A stretch of DNA of 64,000 nt. Origin: Anthopleura xanthogrammica (taxonomy: Eukaryota > Cnidaria > Anthozoa > Actiniaria > Actiniidae). Made by a program: the position numbers and the translations under genes. Numbering within the stretch: the stretch's first letter is position 1; each line of letters opens with the position of its first letter. The notes under the pieces were generated by a model. The model was not told the DNA's origin and ran no database searches. It worked only from the letters and a program-made list of their open reading frames with translations. The stretch lies in NCBI GenBank assembly GCA_964019055.1, contig OZ025220.1:8833147-8897146 (forward strand). The letters run 5' to 3'. This document shows, one piece after another, positions 1 through 14,346 of the stretch.

Positions 1-601
1 TTATGCCCATCCAATCCATCTCGTGTACATTCTTATTCTGTTATGAACATCCAATCCATCTCGTGTACATTCTTATTCTGATATGCCCATCCAATCCATC
101 TCGTGTACATTCTTATTCTGTTATGCCCATCCAATCCATCTCGTGTACATTCTTATTCTGATATGCCCAACCAATCCATCTCGTGTACATTCTTATTCTG
201 TTATGCCCATCCAATCCATCTCGTGTAAATTCTTATTCTGATATGAACATCCAATCCATCTCTTGTACATTCTTATTCTGTTATGAACATCCAATCAATC
301 TCGTGTACATTCTTATTCTGTTATGAACATCCAATCAATCTCGTGTACATTCTTATTCTGTTATGAACATCCAATCAATCTCGTGTACATTCTTATTCTG
401 TTATGAACATCCAATCAATCTCGTGTAAATTCTTATTCTGTTATGAACATCCAATCAATCTCGTGTACATTATTATTCTGTTATGAACATCCAATCAATC
501 TCGTGTACATTCTTATTCTGTTATGAACATCCAATCAATCTCGTGTACATTCTTATTCTGTTATGAACATCCAATCCATCTCGTGTACATTCTTATTCTG
601 A

Positions 602-3600
602 TATGCCCATCCAATCCATCTCGTGTACATTCTTATTCTGATATGCCCAACGAATCCATCTCGTGTAAATTCTTATTCTGTTATGCCCATCCAATCCATC
701 TCGTGTACATTCTTATTCTGATATGCCCAACCAATCCATCTCGTGTACATTCTTATTCTGTTATGCCCATCCAATCCATCTCGTGTAAATTCTTATTCTG
801 ATATGAACATCCAATCCATCTCGTGTAAATTCTTATTCTGTTATGAACATCCAATCAATCTCGTGTACATTCTTATTCTGATATGCCCATCCAATCCATC
901 TCGTGTACATTCTTATTCTGATATGCCCATCCAATCCATCTCGTGTACATTCTTATTCTGTTATGAACATCCAATCAATCTCGTGTACATTCTTATTCTG
1001 TTATGAACATCCAATCTATCTCGTGTACATTCTTATTCTGATATGCCCAACCAATCCATCTCGTGTACATTCTTATTCTGTTATGCCCATCCAATCCATC
1101 TCGTGTAAATTCTTATTCTGATATGCCCATCCAATCCATCTCGTGTAAATTCTTATTCTGTTATGAACATCCAATCAATCTCGTGTACATTCTTATTCTG
1201 TTATGAACATCCAATCAATCTCGTGTAAATTCTTATTCTGTTATGAACATCCAATCAATCTCGTGTACATTATTATTCTGTTATGAACATCCAATCAATC
1301 TCGTGTACATTCTTATTCTGTTATGAACATCCAATCAATCTCGTGTACATTCTTATTCTGTTATGAACATCCAATCTATCTCGTGTACATTCTTATTCTG
1401 ATATGCCCATCCAATCCATCTCGTGTACATTCTTATTCTGATATGCCCATCCAATCCATCTCGTGTACATTGTTATTCTGATACGCCCATCCAATCCATC
1501 TCGTTTACATTCTTATTCTGATACACCCATCCAATCCATCTCGTGTACATTGTTATTCTGATATGGCCATCCAATTCATCTCGTGTACATTCTTATTCTG
1601 ATACACCCAACTAATCCATCTCGTGTATATTCTTATTCTGATACAGCCATGTAATCTATCTCATGTACATTCGTCTTCTGTTATGCCCATCCAATTCATC
1701 TCGTGTACATTCTTATTCTGATATGCCAATCCAAACCATCTCGTGTACATTCTTATTCTGTTATGCCCATCCAATCCATCTCTTGTACATTCTTATTCTG
1801 TTATGCCCATCCAATCCATCTCGTGTACATTCTTATTCTGATATGCCCAACCAATCCATCTCGTGTACATTCTTATTCTGATACGCCCATCCAATCAATC
1901 TCGTGTACATTCTTATTCTGTTATGAACATCCAATCCATCTCGTGTACATTCTTATTCTGATATGCCCATCCAATCAATCTCGTGTACATTCTTATTCTG
2001 ATATGCCCATACAATCCATCTCGTGTACATTCTTATTCTGATACGCCCATCCAATCCATCTCGTGTACATTCTTATTCTGATATGAACATCCAATCCATC
2101 TCGTGTACATTCTTATTCTGTTATGCCCATCCAATCCATTTCGTGTACATTCTTATTCTGATACGCCCATCCAATCCATCTCTTGTACATTCTTATTCTG
2201 TTATGCCCATCCAATCCATTTCGTGTACATTCTTATTCTGATACGCCCATCCAATCCATCTCTTGTACATTCTTATTCTGTTATGCCCATCCAATCCATC
2301 TCGTGTACATTCTTATTCTGATACGCCCATCCAATCCATCTCGTGTACATTCTTATTCTGATACGCCCATCCAATCCATCTCGTGTACATTCTTATTCTG
2401 ATACGCCCATCCAATCCATCACGTGTACATTCTTATTCTGATACGCCCATCCAATCCATCTCTTGTACATTCTTATTCTGTTATGCCCATCCAATCCATC
2501 TCTTGTACATTCTTATTCTGTTATGCCCATCCAATCCATCTCGTGTACATTCTTATTCTGTTATGCCCATCCAATCCATCTCGTGTACATTCTTATTCTG
2601 TTATGAACATCCAATCCATCTCGTGTACATTCTTATTCTGATATGCCCATCCAATCCATCTCGTGTACATTCTTATTCTGTTATGCCCATCCAATCCATC
2701 TCGTGTACATTCTTATTCTGTTATGCCCAACCAATCCATCTCGTGTACATTCTTATTCTGTTATGCCCATCCAATCCATCTCGTGTACATTCTTATTCTG
2801 ATATGCCCAACGAATCCATCTCGTGTAAATTCTTATTCTGTTATGCCCATCCAATCCATCTCGTGTACATTCTTATTCTGATATGCCCAACCAATCCATC
2901 TCGTGTACATTCTTATTCTGTTATGCCCATCCAATCCATCTCGTGTAAATTCTTATTCTGATATGAACATCCAATCCATCTCGTGTAAATTCTTATTCTG
3001 TTATGAACATCCAATCAATCTCGTGTACATTCTTATTCTGATATGCCCATCCAATCCATCTCGTGTACATTCTTATTCTGATATGCCCATCCAATCCATC
3101 TCGTGTACATTCTTATTCTGTTATGAACATCCAATCAATCTCGTGTACATTCTTATTCTGTTATGAACATCCAATCTATCTCGTGTACATTCTTATTCTG
3201 ATATGCCCAACCAATCCATCTCGTGTACATTCTTATTCTGTTATGCCCATCCAATCCATCTCGTGTAAATTCTTATTCTGATATGCCCATCCAATCCATC
3301 TCGTGTAAATTCTTATTCTGTTATGAACATCCAATCAATCTCGTGTACATTCTTATTCTGTTATGAACATCCAATCAATCTCGTGTAAATTCTTATTCTG
3401 TTATGAACATCCAATCAATCTCGTGTACATTATTATTCTGTTATGAACATCCAATCAATCTCGTGTACATTCTTATTCTGTTATGAACATCCAATCAATC
3501 TCGTGTACATTCTTATTCTGTTATGAACATCCAATCTATCTCGTGTACATTCTTATTCTGATATGCCCATCCAATCCATCTCGTGTACATTCTTATTCTG

Positions 3601-4921
3601 ATATGCCCATCCAATCCATCTCGTGTACATTGTTATTCTGATACGCCCATCCAATCCATCTCGTTTACATTCTTATTCTGATACACCCATCCAATCCATC
3701 TCGTGTACATTGTTATTCTGATATGGCCATCCAATTCATCTCGTGTACATTCTTATTCTGATACACCCAACTAATCCATCTCGTGTATATTCTTATTCTG
3801 ATACAGCCATGTAATCTATCTCATGTACATTCGTCTTCTGTTATGCCCATCCAATTCATCTCGTGTACATTCTTATTCTGATATGCCAATCCAAACCATC
3901 TCGTGTACATTCTTATTCTGTTATGCCCATCCAATCCATCTCTTGTACATTCTTATTCTGTTATGCCCATCCAATCCATCTCGTGTACATTCTTATTCTG
4001 ATATGCCCAACCAATCCATCTCGTGTACATTCTTATTCTGATACGCCCATCCAATCAATCTCGTGTACATTCTTATTCTGTTATGAACATCCAATCCATC
4101 TCGTGTACATTCTTATTCTGATATGCCCATCCAATCAATCTCGTGTACATTCTTATTCTGATATGCCCATACAATCCATCTCGTGTACATTCTTATTCTG
4201 ATACGCCCATCCAATCCATCTCGTGTACATTCTTATTCTGATATGAACATCCAATCCATCTCGTGTACATTCTTATTCTGTTATGCCCATCCAATCCATT
4301 TCGTGTACATTCTTATTCTGATACGCCCATCCAATCCATCTCTTGTACATTCTTATTCTGTTATGCCCATCCAATCCATTTCGTGTACATTCTTATTCTG
4401 ATACGCCCATCCAATCCATCTCTTGTACATTCTTATTCTGTTATGCCCATCCAATCCATCTCGTGTACATTCTTATTCTGATACGCCCATCCAATCCATC
4501 TCGTGTACATTCTTATTCTGATACGCCCATCCAATCCATCTCGTGTACATTCTTATTCTGATACGCCCATCCAATCCATCACGTGTACATTCTTATTCTG
4601 ATACGCCCATCCAATCCATCTCTTGTACATTCTTATTCTGTTATGCCCATCCAATCCATCTCTTGTACATTCTTATTCTGTTATGCCCATCCAATCCATC
4701 TCGTGTACATTCTTATTCTGTTATGCCCATCCAATCCATCTCGTGTACATTCTTATTCTGTTATGAACATCCAATCCATCTCGTGTACATTCTTATTCTG
4801 ATATGCCCATCCAATCCATCTCGTGTACATTCTTATTCTGTTATGCCCATCCAATCCATCTCGTGTACATTCTTATTCTGTTATGCCCAACCAATCCATC
4901 TCGTGTACATTCTTATTCTGT
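602..4921 (+). repeat. Higher-order repeat: two 2,160-bp copies (54 units each)
   Basis: The variant pattern of 602-2,761 is repeated at 2,762-4,921. Rare marker units recur exactly 2,160 bp apart, for example ATACAGCCATGTAATC at 1,641 and 3,801, and the CGAATCC unit at 641 and 2,801. No differences were seen in the lines compared. This is a recent tandem duplication inside the array. Confidence 0.92.
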
Positions 4922-4960
4922 TATGCCCATCCAATCCATCTCGTCTAAATTCTTATTCTG

Positions 4961-7900
4961 ATATGAACATCCAATCCATCTCTTGTACATTCTTATTCTG
5001 TTATGAACATCCAATCAATCTCGTGTACATTCTTATTCTGTTATGAACATCCAATCAATCTCGTGTACATTCTTATTCTGTTATGAACATCCAATCAATC
5101 TCTTGTACATTCTTATTCTGTTATGAACATCCAATCAATCTCGTGTAAATTCTTATTCTGTTATGAACATCCAATCAATCTCGTGTACATTATTATTCTG
5201 TTATGAACATCCAATCAATCTCGTGTACATTCTTATTCTGTTATTAACATCCAATCAATCTCGTGTACATTCTTATTCTGTTATGAACATCCAATCCATC
5301 TCGTGTACATTCTTATTCTGATATGCCCATCCAATCCATCTCGTGTACATTCTTATTCTGATACGCCCATCCAATCCATCTCGTGTACATTCTTATTCTG
5401 ATATGCCCATCCAATCCATCTCGTGTACATTCTTATTCTGTTATGCCCATCCAATCAATCTCGTGTACATTCTTATTCTGTTATGCCCATCCAATCCATC
5501 TCTTGTACATTCTTATTCTGATATGCCCATCCAATCCATCTCGTGTACATTCTTATTCTGTTATGCCCATCCAATCCATCTCGTGTAAATTCTTATTCTG
5601 ATATGAACATCCAATCCATCTCTTGTACATTCTTATTCTGTTATGAACATCCAATCAATCTCGTGTACATTCTTATTCTGTTATGAACATCCAATCAATC
5701 TCGTGTACATTCTTATTCTGTTATGAACATCCAATCAATCTCGTGTACATTCTTATTCTGTTATGAACATCCAATCAATCTCGTGTAAATTCTTATTCTG
5801 TTATGAACATCCAATCAATCTCGTGTACATTATTATTCTGTTATGAACATCCAATCAATCTCGTGTACATTCTTATTCTGTTATTAACATCCAATCAATC
5901 TCGTGTACATTCTTATTCTGTTATGAACATCCAATCCATCTCGTGTACATTCTTATTCTGATATGCCCATCCAATCCATCTCGTGTACATTCTTATTCTG
6001 ATACGCCCATCCAATCCATCTCGTGTACATTCTTATTCTGATATGCCCATCCAATCCATCTCGTGTACATTCTTATTCTGTTATGCCCATCCAATCAATC
6101 TCGTGTACATTCTTATTCTGTTATGCCCATCCAATCCATCTCTTGTACATTCTTATTCTGATATGCCCATCCAATCCATCTCGTGTACATTCTTATTCTG
6201 ATATGCCCATCCAATCCATCTCATGTACATTCTTATTCTGTTATGCCCAACCAATCCATCTCGTGTAAATTCTTATTCTGTTATGCCCATCCAATCCATC
6301 TCGTGTACATTCTTATTCTGATACGCCCATCCAATCCATCTCGTGTACATTCTTATTCTGATATGCCCATCCAATCCATCTCATGTACATTCTTATTCTG
6401 TTATGCCCAACCAATCCATCTCGTGTAAATTCTTATTCTGATATGAACATCCAATCCATCTCGTGTAAATTCTTATTCTGTTATGAACATCCAATCAATC
6501 TCGTGTACATTCTTATTCTGTTATGAACATCCAATCCATCTCGTGTAAATTCTTATTCTGTTATGCCCATCCAATCAATCTCGTGTACATTCTTATTCTG
6601 TTATGCCCATCCAATCGATCTCGTGTACATTCTTATTCTGATATGAACATCCAATCAATCTCGTGTACATTCTTATTCTGTTATGCCCAACCAATCCATC
6701 TCGTGTACATTCTTATTCTGATATGAACATCCAATCAATCTCGTGTACATTCTTATTCTGATATGAACATCCAATCAATCTCGTGTACATTCTTATTCTG
6801 ATATGAACATCCAATCGATCTCGTGTACATTCTTATTCTGATATGAACATCCAATCAATCTCGTGTACATTCTTATTCTGTTATGCCCATCCAATCGATC
6901 TCGTGTACATTCTTATTCTGATATGAACATCCAATCGATCTCGTGTACATTCTTATTCTGTTATGAACATCCAATCCATCTCGTGTACATTCTTATTCTG
7001 TTATGCCCAACCAATCCATCTCGTGTACATTCTTATTCTGTTATGCCCAACCAATCCATCTCGTGTACATTCTTATTCTTTTATGCCCAACCAATCCATC
7101 TCGTGTACATTCTTATTCTGATATGCCCATCCAATCCATCTCGTGTACATTCTTATTCTGTTATGCCCAACCAATCCATCTCGTGTACATTCTTATTCTG
7201 ATATGAACATTTAATCCATCTCGTGTACATTCTTATTCTGATATGAACATCCAATCCATCTCGTGTACATTCTTATTCTGATATGAACATCCAATCCATC
7301 TCGTGTACATTCTTATTCTGATATGAACATCCAATCCATCTCGTGTACATTCTTATTCTGATATGCCCATCCAATCCATCTCGTGTACATTCTTATTCTG
7401 ATACGCCCATCCAATCCATCTCGTGTACATTCTTATTCTGATATGCCCATCCAATCCATCTCGTGTACATTCTTATTCTGTTATGCCCATCCAATCAATC
7501 TCGTGTACATTCTTATTCTGTTATGCCCATCCAATCCATCTCTTGTACATTCTTATTCTGATATGCCCATCCAATCCATCTCGTGTACATTCTTATTCTG
7601 ATATGCCCATCCAATCCATCTCATGTAGATTCTTATTCTGTTATGCCCAACCAATCCATCTCGTGTAAATTCTTATTCTGTTATGCCCATCCAATCCATC
7701 TCGTGTACATTCTTATTCTGATACGCCCATCCAATCCATCTCGTGTACATTCTTATTCTGATATGCCCATCCAATCCATCTCATGTACATTCTTATTCTG
7801 TTATGCCCAACCAATCCATCTCGTGTAAATTCTTATTCTGTTATGCCCAACCAATCCATCTCGTGTACATTCTTATTCTGTTATGCCCAACCAATCCATC

Positions 7901-8160
7901 TCGTGTACATTCTTATTCTGATATGCCCATCCAATCCATCTCGTGTACATTCTTATTCTGTTATGCCCAACCAATCCATCTCGTGTACATTCTTATTCTG
8001 ATATGAACATTTAATCCATCTCGTGTACATTCTTATTCTGATATGAACATCCAATCCATCTCGTGTACATTCTTATTCTGATATGAACATCCAATCCATC
8101 TCGTGTACATTCTTATTCTGATATGAACATCCAATCCATCTCGTGTACATTCTTATTCTG
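4961..8160 (+). repeat. Nested higher-order repeats with 640, 800 and 1,400-bp offsets
   Basis: 4,961-5,600 recurs at 5,601-6,240 (16 units; the TTATTAACAT marker is at 5,241 and 5,881; at least one difference near 5,101/5,741). A segment at about 5,983-6,428 recurs 1,400 bp later at 7,383-7,828. The TTTAATCC marker at about 7,210 recurs 800 bp later. A 240-bp offset follows at 8,401/8,641. Repeated unequal exchange is the simplest explanation. Confidence 0.85.
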
Positions 8161-10276
8161 ATATGCCCATCCAATCTATCTCGTGTACATTCTTATTCTG
8201 TTATGCCCATCCAATCTATCTCGTGTACATTCTTATTCTGATATGCCCATCCAATCTATCTCGTGTACATTCTTATTCTGTTATGAACATCCAATCCATC
8301 TCGTGTACATTCTTATTCTGATACACCCATCCAATCCATATCGTGTACATTCTTATTCTGATACACCCATCCAATCCATATCGTGTACATTCTTATTCTG
8401 ATATGAACATCCAATCTATCTCGTGTACATTCTTATTCTGATATGCCCAACCAATCCATCTCGTGTACATTCTTATTCTGATATGCCCATCCAATCTATC
8501 TCGTGTACATTCTTATTCTGTTATGAACATCCAATCCATCTTGTGTACATTCTTATTCTGATACACCCATCCAATCCATCTCGTGTACATTCTTATTCTG
8601 TTATGCCCATCCAATCCATCTCGTGTACATTCTTATTCTGATATGAACATCCAATCTATCTCGTGTACATTCTTATTCTGATATGCCCAACCAATCCATC
8701 TCGTGTACATTCTTATTCTGATATGCCCATCCAATCTATCTCGTGTACATTCTTATTCTGTTATGAACATCCAATCCATCTCATGTACATTCTTATTCTG
8801 TTATGCCCATCCAATCCATCTCGTGTAAATTCTTATTCTGATACGCCCATCCAATCCATCTCGTGTACATTCTTATTCTGATATGCCCATCCAATCTATC
8901 TCGTGTACATTCTTATTCTGATATGCCCATCCAATCTATCTCGTGTACATTCTTATTCTGATATGAACATCCAATCCATCTCATGTACATTCTTATTCTG
9001 TTATGCCCAACCAATCCATCTCGTGTACATTCTTATTCTGTTATGAACATCCAATCCATCTCGTGTACATTCTTATTCTGTTATGCCCATCCAATCTATC
9101 TCGTGTACATTCTTATTCTGTTATGAACATCCAATCCATCTCGTGTACATTCTTATTCTGATACACCCATCCAATCCATCTCGTGTACATTCTTATTCTG
9201 TTATGCCCATCCAATCCATCTCGTGTACATTCTTATTCTGATATGAACATCCAATCCATCTCGTGTAAATTCTTATTCTGATATGCCCAACCAATCAATC
9301 TCGTGTACATTCTTATTCTGTTATGCCCATCCAATCAATCTCGTGTACATTCTTATTCTGTTATGCCCAACCAATCAATCTCGTGTACATTGTTATTCTG
9401 ATATGCCCATCCAATCCATCTCGTGTACATTGTTATTCTGTTATGCCCAACCAATCCATCTCGTGTACATTCTTATTCTGTTATGAACATCCAATCCATC
9501 TCGTGTACATTCTTATTCTGTTATGAACATCCAATCCATCTCGTGTACATTCTTATTCTGATATGAACATCCAATCCATCTCATGTACATTCTTATTCTG
9601 ATATGCCCATCCAATCCATCTCGTGTACATTCTTATTCTGATATGCCCATCCAATCCATCTCGTGTACATTCTTATTCTGATACACCCATCCAATCAATC
9701 TCGTGTAAATTCTTATTCTGATACACCCATCCAATCCATCTCGTGTAAATTCTTATTCTGATATGAACATCCAATCCATCTCGTGTACATTCTTATTCTG
9801 TTATGAACATCCAATCCATCTCGTGTACATTCTTATTCTGTTATGAACATCCAATCCATCTCGTGTACATTCTTATTCTGTTATGAACATCCAATCCATC
9901 TCGTGTACATTCTTATTCTGATATGCCCATCCAATCCATCTCGTGTACATTCTTATTCTGATATGCCCATCCAATCCATCTGGTGTACATTGTTATTCTG
10001 ATACGCCCATCCAATCCATCTCGTGTACATTCTTATTCTGTTATGCCCATCCAATCCATCTTGTGTACATTCTTATTCTGTTATGCCCATCCAATCCATC
10101 TCGTGTACATTCTTATTCTGTTATGCCCATCCAATCCATCTCGTGTACATTCTTATTCTGATACACCCATCCAATCCATCTCTTGTACATTCTTATTATT
10201 ATTTCTTTTTTTACAAGTAGCAATTTAAAAATGCATTAAAACGGAAGAAAGTTAAAGAACCTCATTCCAAAGAAGT

Positions 10277-10432
10277 TTGTCCGTCCATTCATTCATTCAT
10301 ACATTCATTCACTCATTCACTCATTCACTCATTCATCCATTCATTCATTTATTTATTCATTCATTCATTCTTTCATTTATTCATTCATTCTTTTATTCAT
10401 TCTTTCTTTCATTAATCATATTTATTTATCTT
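10277..10432. repeat. (ATTC)n microsatellite, imperfect
   Basis: Imperfect tetranucleotide ATTC/CATT repeat just after the end of satellite array 1, with interruptions such as ATTT and ACTC. It produces a low-complexity ORF rich in Ile, His, Ser and Phe with no coding character. Confidence 0.9.
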
Positions 10433-10804
10433 ATTTTATATAGTTTATTTATATTTATCTTAGGTCCTATCTATTGGTTTAAACCGTACATAAGTGTTCC
10501 TAAGTTCTTTTGCTCGCGCTTTATTTTCTACAGTGCGCGCTCTGTCTCTTTCTTGTTAGGTTCGTTTAGATCTGTTTATACACGTAGATCGTATTGTTTC
10601 TCTGATTGGTCCTTATATTCGTAAAACGCAAATCGCACGCGCATATAGTCATTAAATAATTTGAATCGTTGTAAAACATACTTTTCGTCATGATGATGCA
10701 CTAGAAGTGCGAAAGCTCGGTATTATATTAAAAAATAGTGGAAGAAACAAACGTAAACAATATGGTTATTCCCACTTACAATAACATTTTAGACAGACTT
10801 TCAA
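10433..10804. other. AT-rich spacer, nothing recognised
   Basis: No gene, hairpin or known repeat was recognised between the ATTC repeat and block A. This stretch has no second copy in the window. Confidence 0.5.
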
Positions 10805-11510
10805 TCGTTTGCATTTGTTTGATTCTTTGTTATGTATTTTTTTCAAGAGATCATAATTGTTCTATACGCATGCGCATGCTTGATGTACATTCGCATATCT
10901 CACTTGATGTCAAAACAATTTCTCCTGTCAAAAGTATTTTGAAAGAAAAGACAATAAAATATCAATGCTTACTTAATTCTAACCTGATCGCTGTATACAA
11001 CGTCGCTGGGTTTTTCAAAAAACCCATCCCACATGGAACGAAGGAATAATAGCGTCAAAACCATCAGCAATACAAGCGACATTCCGGGTGTGCTGATCAT
11101 TGCAAGGGGTTATTCATCTACGGTCTAGGGGCCGACTAACCTCTCCCTTAGGCTTCGGCTGAGCTACCTGGTCAGTCAGTAATGTCCTCCCGGGATAGCG
11201 GTGTTGGGGCCGAAATCTCCAGCTTAGCCGTAAGTCCATACGATGCTTCAGCAATCGATGTCTGGAAGTATGGTCCTGGTTAATCAAACATTTTAAATTT
11301 AGTATAAGAAAAATACAAATTATAAAATATAAAAGTATTAATGATGTGATTTTTCTTCAGAATTAAAAAAAAGTAATGCTTTTTCGAGTATATCAAAGGT
11401 ATTGATCAGGAATAGCTATTTTTTTTTTCTCCAGACAAGTTAAGGAAAAAGTAAAGTTATACACATTGACACGATGGCAATCCTATGCAACTTTTCTAAT
11501 TGCTATTCTT
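10805..11510 (+). repeat. Block A, copy 1 (satellite-associated unit)
   Basis: Non-satellite sequence that recurs at 12,686-13,390 (offset about 1,880) and in part at 22,900-23,384. It contains a GCATGCGCATGC palindrome near 10,868. At 11,040-11,280 there is an unusually GC-rich core (around GGGGCCGACTAACC and CCTCCCGGGATAGCGG), conserved with few substitutions between the copies. It leads directly into satellite array 2. No terminal inverted repeats were found. Confidence 0.8.
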
Positions 11511-12325
11511 ATACGTCCATCCAAACTATCTACCGTACAGACTTCTTCTTATAGCAAATCCAATCCATCTTGTTTATTTTCTTCTTCTGATACGCCCATC
11601 CAATCCATCTCGTGTTCATTCTTATTCTGATACGCCGATCCAATCCATTACTGGTACAATCTTATTCTGATACACCCATCCAATCCATCTTTTGTACATT
11701 CTTATTCTGATACGTCCATCCAATCCATGTCGTGTACATTCTTATTCTGATACACCCATCCAATCCATCTCCTGTACATTGTTATTCTGATACGCCCATC
11801 CAATCTATCTTGTGTACATTCTTATTCTGATACGTCCATCCAATCCATGTCGTGTACATTTTTATTCTGATACACCCATCCAATCCATGTCGTGTACATT
11901 CTTATTCTGATGCGCACATCCAATCCTTCTGGTGTACATTCTTATTCTGATACAGCCATCCAATCCATCTTGGGTACTTTCTTATTCTGATACGTCCATC
12001 CAATCCATGTCGTTAACATTCTCATTCTGATACCCTCATCCAATCCAGGTCGTGTACATTCTTATTCTGATACGTCCATCCAATCCATGTCGTGTACATT
12101 CTTATTTTGATACGTCCATCCAATCCATGTCGTGTACATTCTTATTCTGATACACCCATTCTATCCATGTCGTGTACATTATAATTGTGATGCGCCTATC
12201 CAATCCATCTTATGTACATTCTTATTCTGATACACCTATCCAATCCATCTTGTGTACATTCTTATTCTGATACACCTATTCAATCCATCTTGTGTACATT
12301 GTTTTCGGATACACCCATCCAGGAA
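11511..12325 (+). repeat. 40-bp satellite, array 2 (diverged, about 20 units)
   Basis: The same satellite with more substitutions than array 1, such as ATACGTCC, CCATGTCG and TTGTGTAC. The first units are strongly diverged (around TACCGTACAG) and recur at the start of array 3 and near 21,750, marking a shared array edge. Confidence 0.93.
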
Positions 12326-12680
12326 AAATGCCCAAGTTACGGCCATGCGTTTTTACCAAGATTTTTGATAGCTACGCCTACCCCTCCCCTGCGTTTTTTA
12401 AATATGAATCCCATGAACATACACTGAATTTTTACTAATAGTCCTTAAGTACGACAGGATGTTATGATCAAAAATAACGATAAAAAACTATTTTAAAAGA
12501 AAGTTGTAATTGAAACGGTAGAAAACGGATACAAACATTCATTGGCTGTAACGGTTTCCTATATATAACAGTTAAAAATCTGTTAAATAATTAAAATTTT
12601 TAAATATAAAAGTTTAATGAAATATGTACTAAGAACCGCTTTGAAAATTTTGCGGGGACTGCGAATCTGAACGATAGACT
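12326..12680 (+). repeat. Block C, copy 1
   Basis: Unique-looking spacer that begins right after the satellite (GGAAAAATGCCCAAGTTACG) and recurs with scattered substitutions at 22,536-22,890. In both places block C is followed immediately by block A, so C+A behaves as one unit of roughly 850 bp. Confidence 0.8.
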
Positions 12681-13400
12681 TTACGTCGTTTGCATTTGTT
12701 TGATTCTTTGTTATGTATTTTTTCAAGAGATCATAATTGTTTTATACGCATGCGCATGCTCGATGTACATTCGCATATCTCACTTGATGTCAAAACAATT
12801 TCTCCTGTCAAAAGTATTTTGAAAGAAAAGACAATAAAATATCAATTCTTACTTAATTCTAACCTGATCGCTGTATAAAACGTCGTTGGGTTTTTCAAAA
12901 AACACATCCCACATGGAACGAAGTAATAATAGCGTCAAAACCATCAGCAATACAAGTGACATTCCGGGTGTGCTGATCATAGCAAGGGGTTATTCATCTA
13001 CGGTCTAGGGGCCGACTAACCTCTCCCTTAGGCTTCGGCTGAGCTTCCTGGTCAGTCAGTAATGTCCTCCCGGGATAGCGGTGTTGGGGCCGAAATCTCC
13101 AGCTTAGCCGTAAGTCCATACGATGCTTCAGCAATCGATGTCTGGAAGTATGGTCCTGGTTAATCAAACATTTTAAATTTAGTATAAGAAAAATACAAAT
13201 TATAAAATATAAAAGTATTAATGATGTGATTTTTCTTCAGAATTAAAAAAAAGTAATGCTTTTTCGAGTATATCAAAGGTATTGATCAGGAATAGCTATT
13301 TTTTTTTTCTCCAGACAAGTTAAGGAAAAAGTAAAGTTATACACATTGACACGATGGCAATCCTATGCAACTTTTCTAATTGCTATTCTTATACGTCCAT
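12681..13400 (+). repeat. Block A, copy 2
   Basis: Second copy of block A, with single-base indels and substitutions relative to copy 1 (for example a T-run of six instead of seven near 12,718). It leads into array 3 through the same diverged edge units as array 2. Confidence 0.85.
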
Positions 13401-14346
13401 CCAAACTATCTACCGTACAGACTTCTTCTTATAGCAAATCCAATCCATCTTGTTTATTTTCTTCTTCTGATACGCCCATCCAATCCATCTCGTGTTCATT
13501 CTTATTCTGATACGCCGATCCAATCCATTACTGGTACAATCTTATTCTGATATGCCCATCCAATCCATCTCATGTACGTTGTTATTCTGATACGCCCATC
13601 CAATCGATCTCGTGAACATTCTTATTCTGATACACCCATCCAATCCATCTCCTGTACATTGTTATTCTGATACGCCCATCCAATCTATCTTGTGTACATT
13701 CTTATTCTGATACGTCCATCCAATCCATGTCGTGTACATTCTTATTCTGATACGCTCATCCAATCCATGTCGTGTACATTCTTATTTTGATACAACCATC
13801 CAATCCATCTTGTGTACATTTTGATTCTGATACACCCATCCAATCCCTCTTGTGTACATTCTTATTCTGATACGTCCATCCAATCCATCTCGTCTACATT
13901 CTTATTCTGATGCGCTCATCCAATCCATCTCGTTTACATTCTGATTCTGATACACCAATCCAATCCATCTCGTCTACATTCTTATTCTGATGCGCTCATC
14001 CAATCCATCTCGTGCACATTCTTATTCTGATACACTAATCCAATCCATGTCGTGTACATTCTTATTCTGATGCGCTCATCTAATCCATCTCGTTTACATT
14101 CTGATTCTGATACACCAATCCAATCCATCTCGTCTACATTCTTATTCTGATGCGCTCATCCAATCCATCTCGTGCACATTCTTATTCTGATACACTAATC
14201 CAATCCATGTCGTGTACATTCTTATTCTGATGCGCTCATCTAATCCATCTCGTGTACATTCTTATTCTGATATACCCATCCAACCATCTCGTGTACATTC
14301 TTATTCTGATACGCTCATCCAATCCATCTCGCGTACATTCTTATTC
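13401..14346 (+). repeat. 40-bp satellite, array 3 (about 24 units)
   Basis: Diverged satellite units, including GCGCTCATC and CACCAATCC variants with a local higher-order pattern (14,000-14,220). It ends with a unit lacking one base (CATCCAACCATC), an ending shared exactly by array 4 near 18,345. Confidence 0.93.

Larger units (their letters stand above)
1..10196 (+). repeat. 40-bp satellite, array 1 (about 255 units)
   Basis: Strict 40-bp tandem repeat from the window edge to 10,196, where it runs into unrelated AT-rich sequence. Each unit has the core CCAATCCATC, then TCGTGTACAT, and ends TTATTCTG. Variation is concentrated at a few positions: ATATG/TTATG/ATACG at the start, CCCAT/AACAT/CCCAA, CCATC/CAATC and GTACA/GTAAA. 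Because 40 is not a multiple of three, a reading frame cycles through all three phases every 120 bp, which creates meaningless ORFs of up to 192 codons. The array continues to the left of the window. Confidence 0.98.

Noticed and set aside
523..10228. Dozens of plus-strand ORFs of 60-190 codons repeating MYILILICPSNPSRVHSYSDMPIQ-like text
   Set aside because: They are produced by the 40-bp satellite cycling through all three frames; breaks follow unit variants and not codon constraint.
10738..11049. 103-codon ORF in block A
   Set aside because: Not preserved in the other block A copies beyond shared sequence, and it has no signal or domain; the frame breaks in copy 2.
11040..11290. Block A core as U1 snRNA or SRP RNA
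   Set aside because: Short matches such as GTGTGCTGATCA are suggestive, but the defining ordered elements (5' splice-site pairing region, Sm site, SRP Alu fold) were not found.
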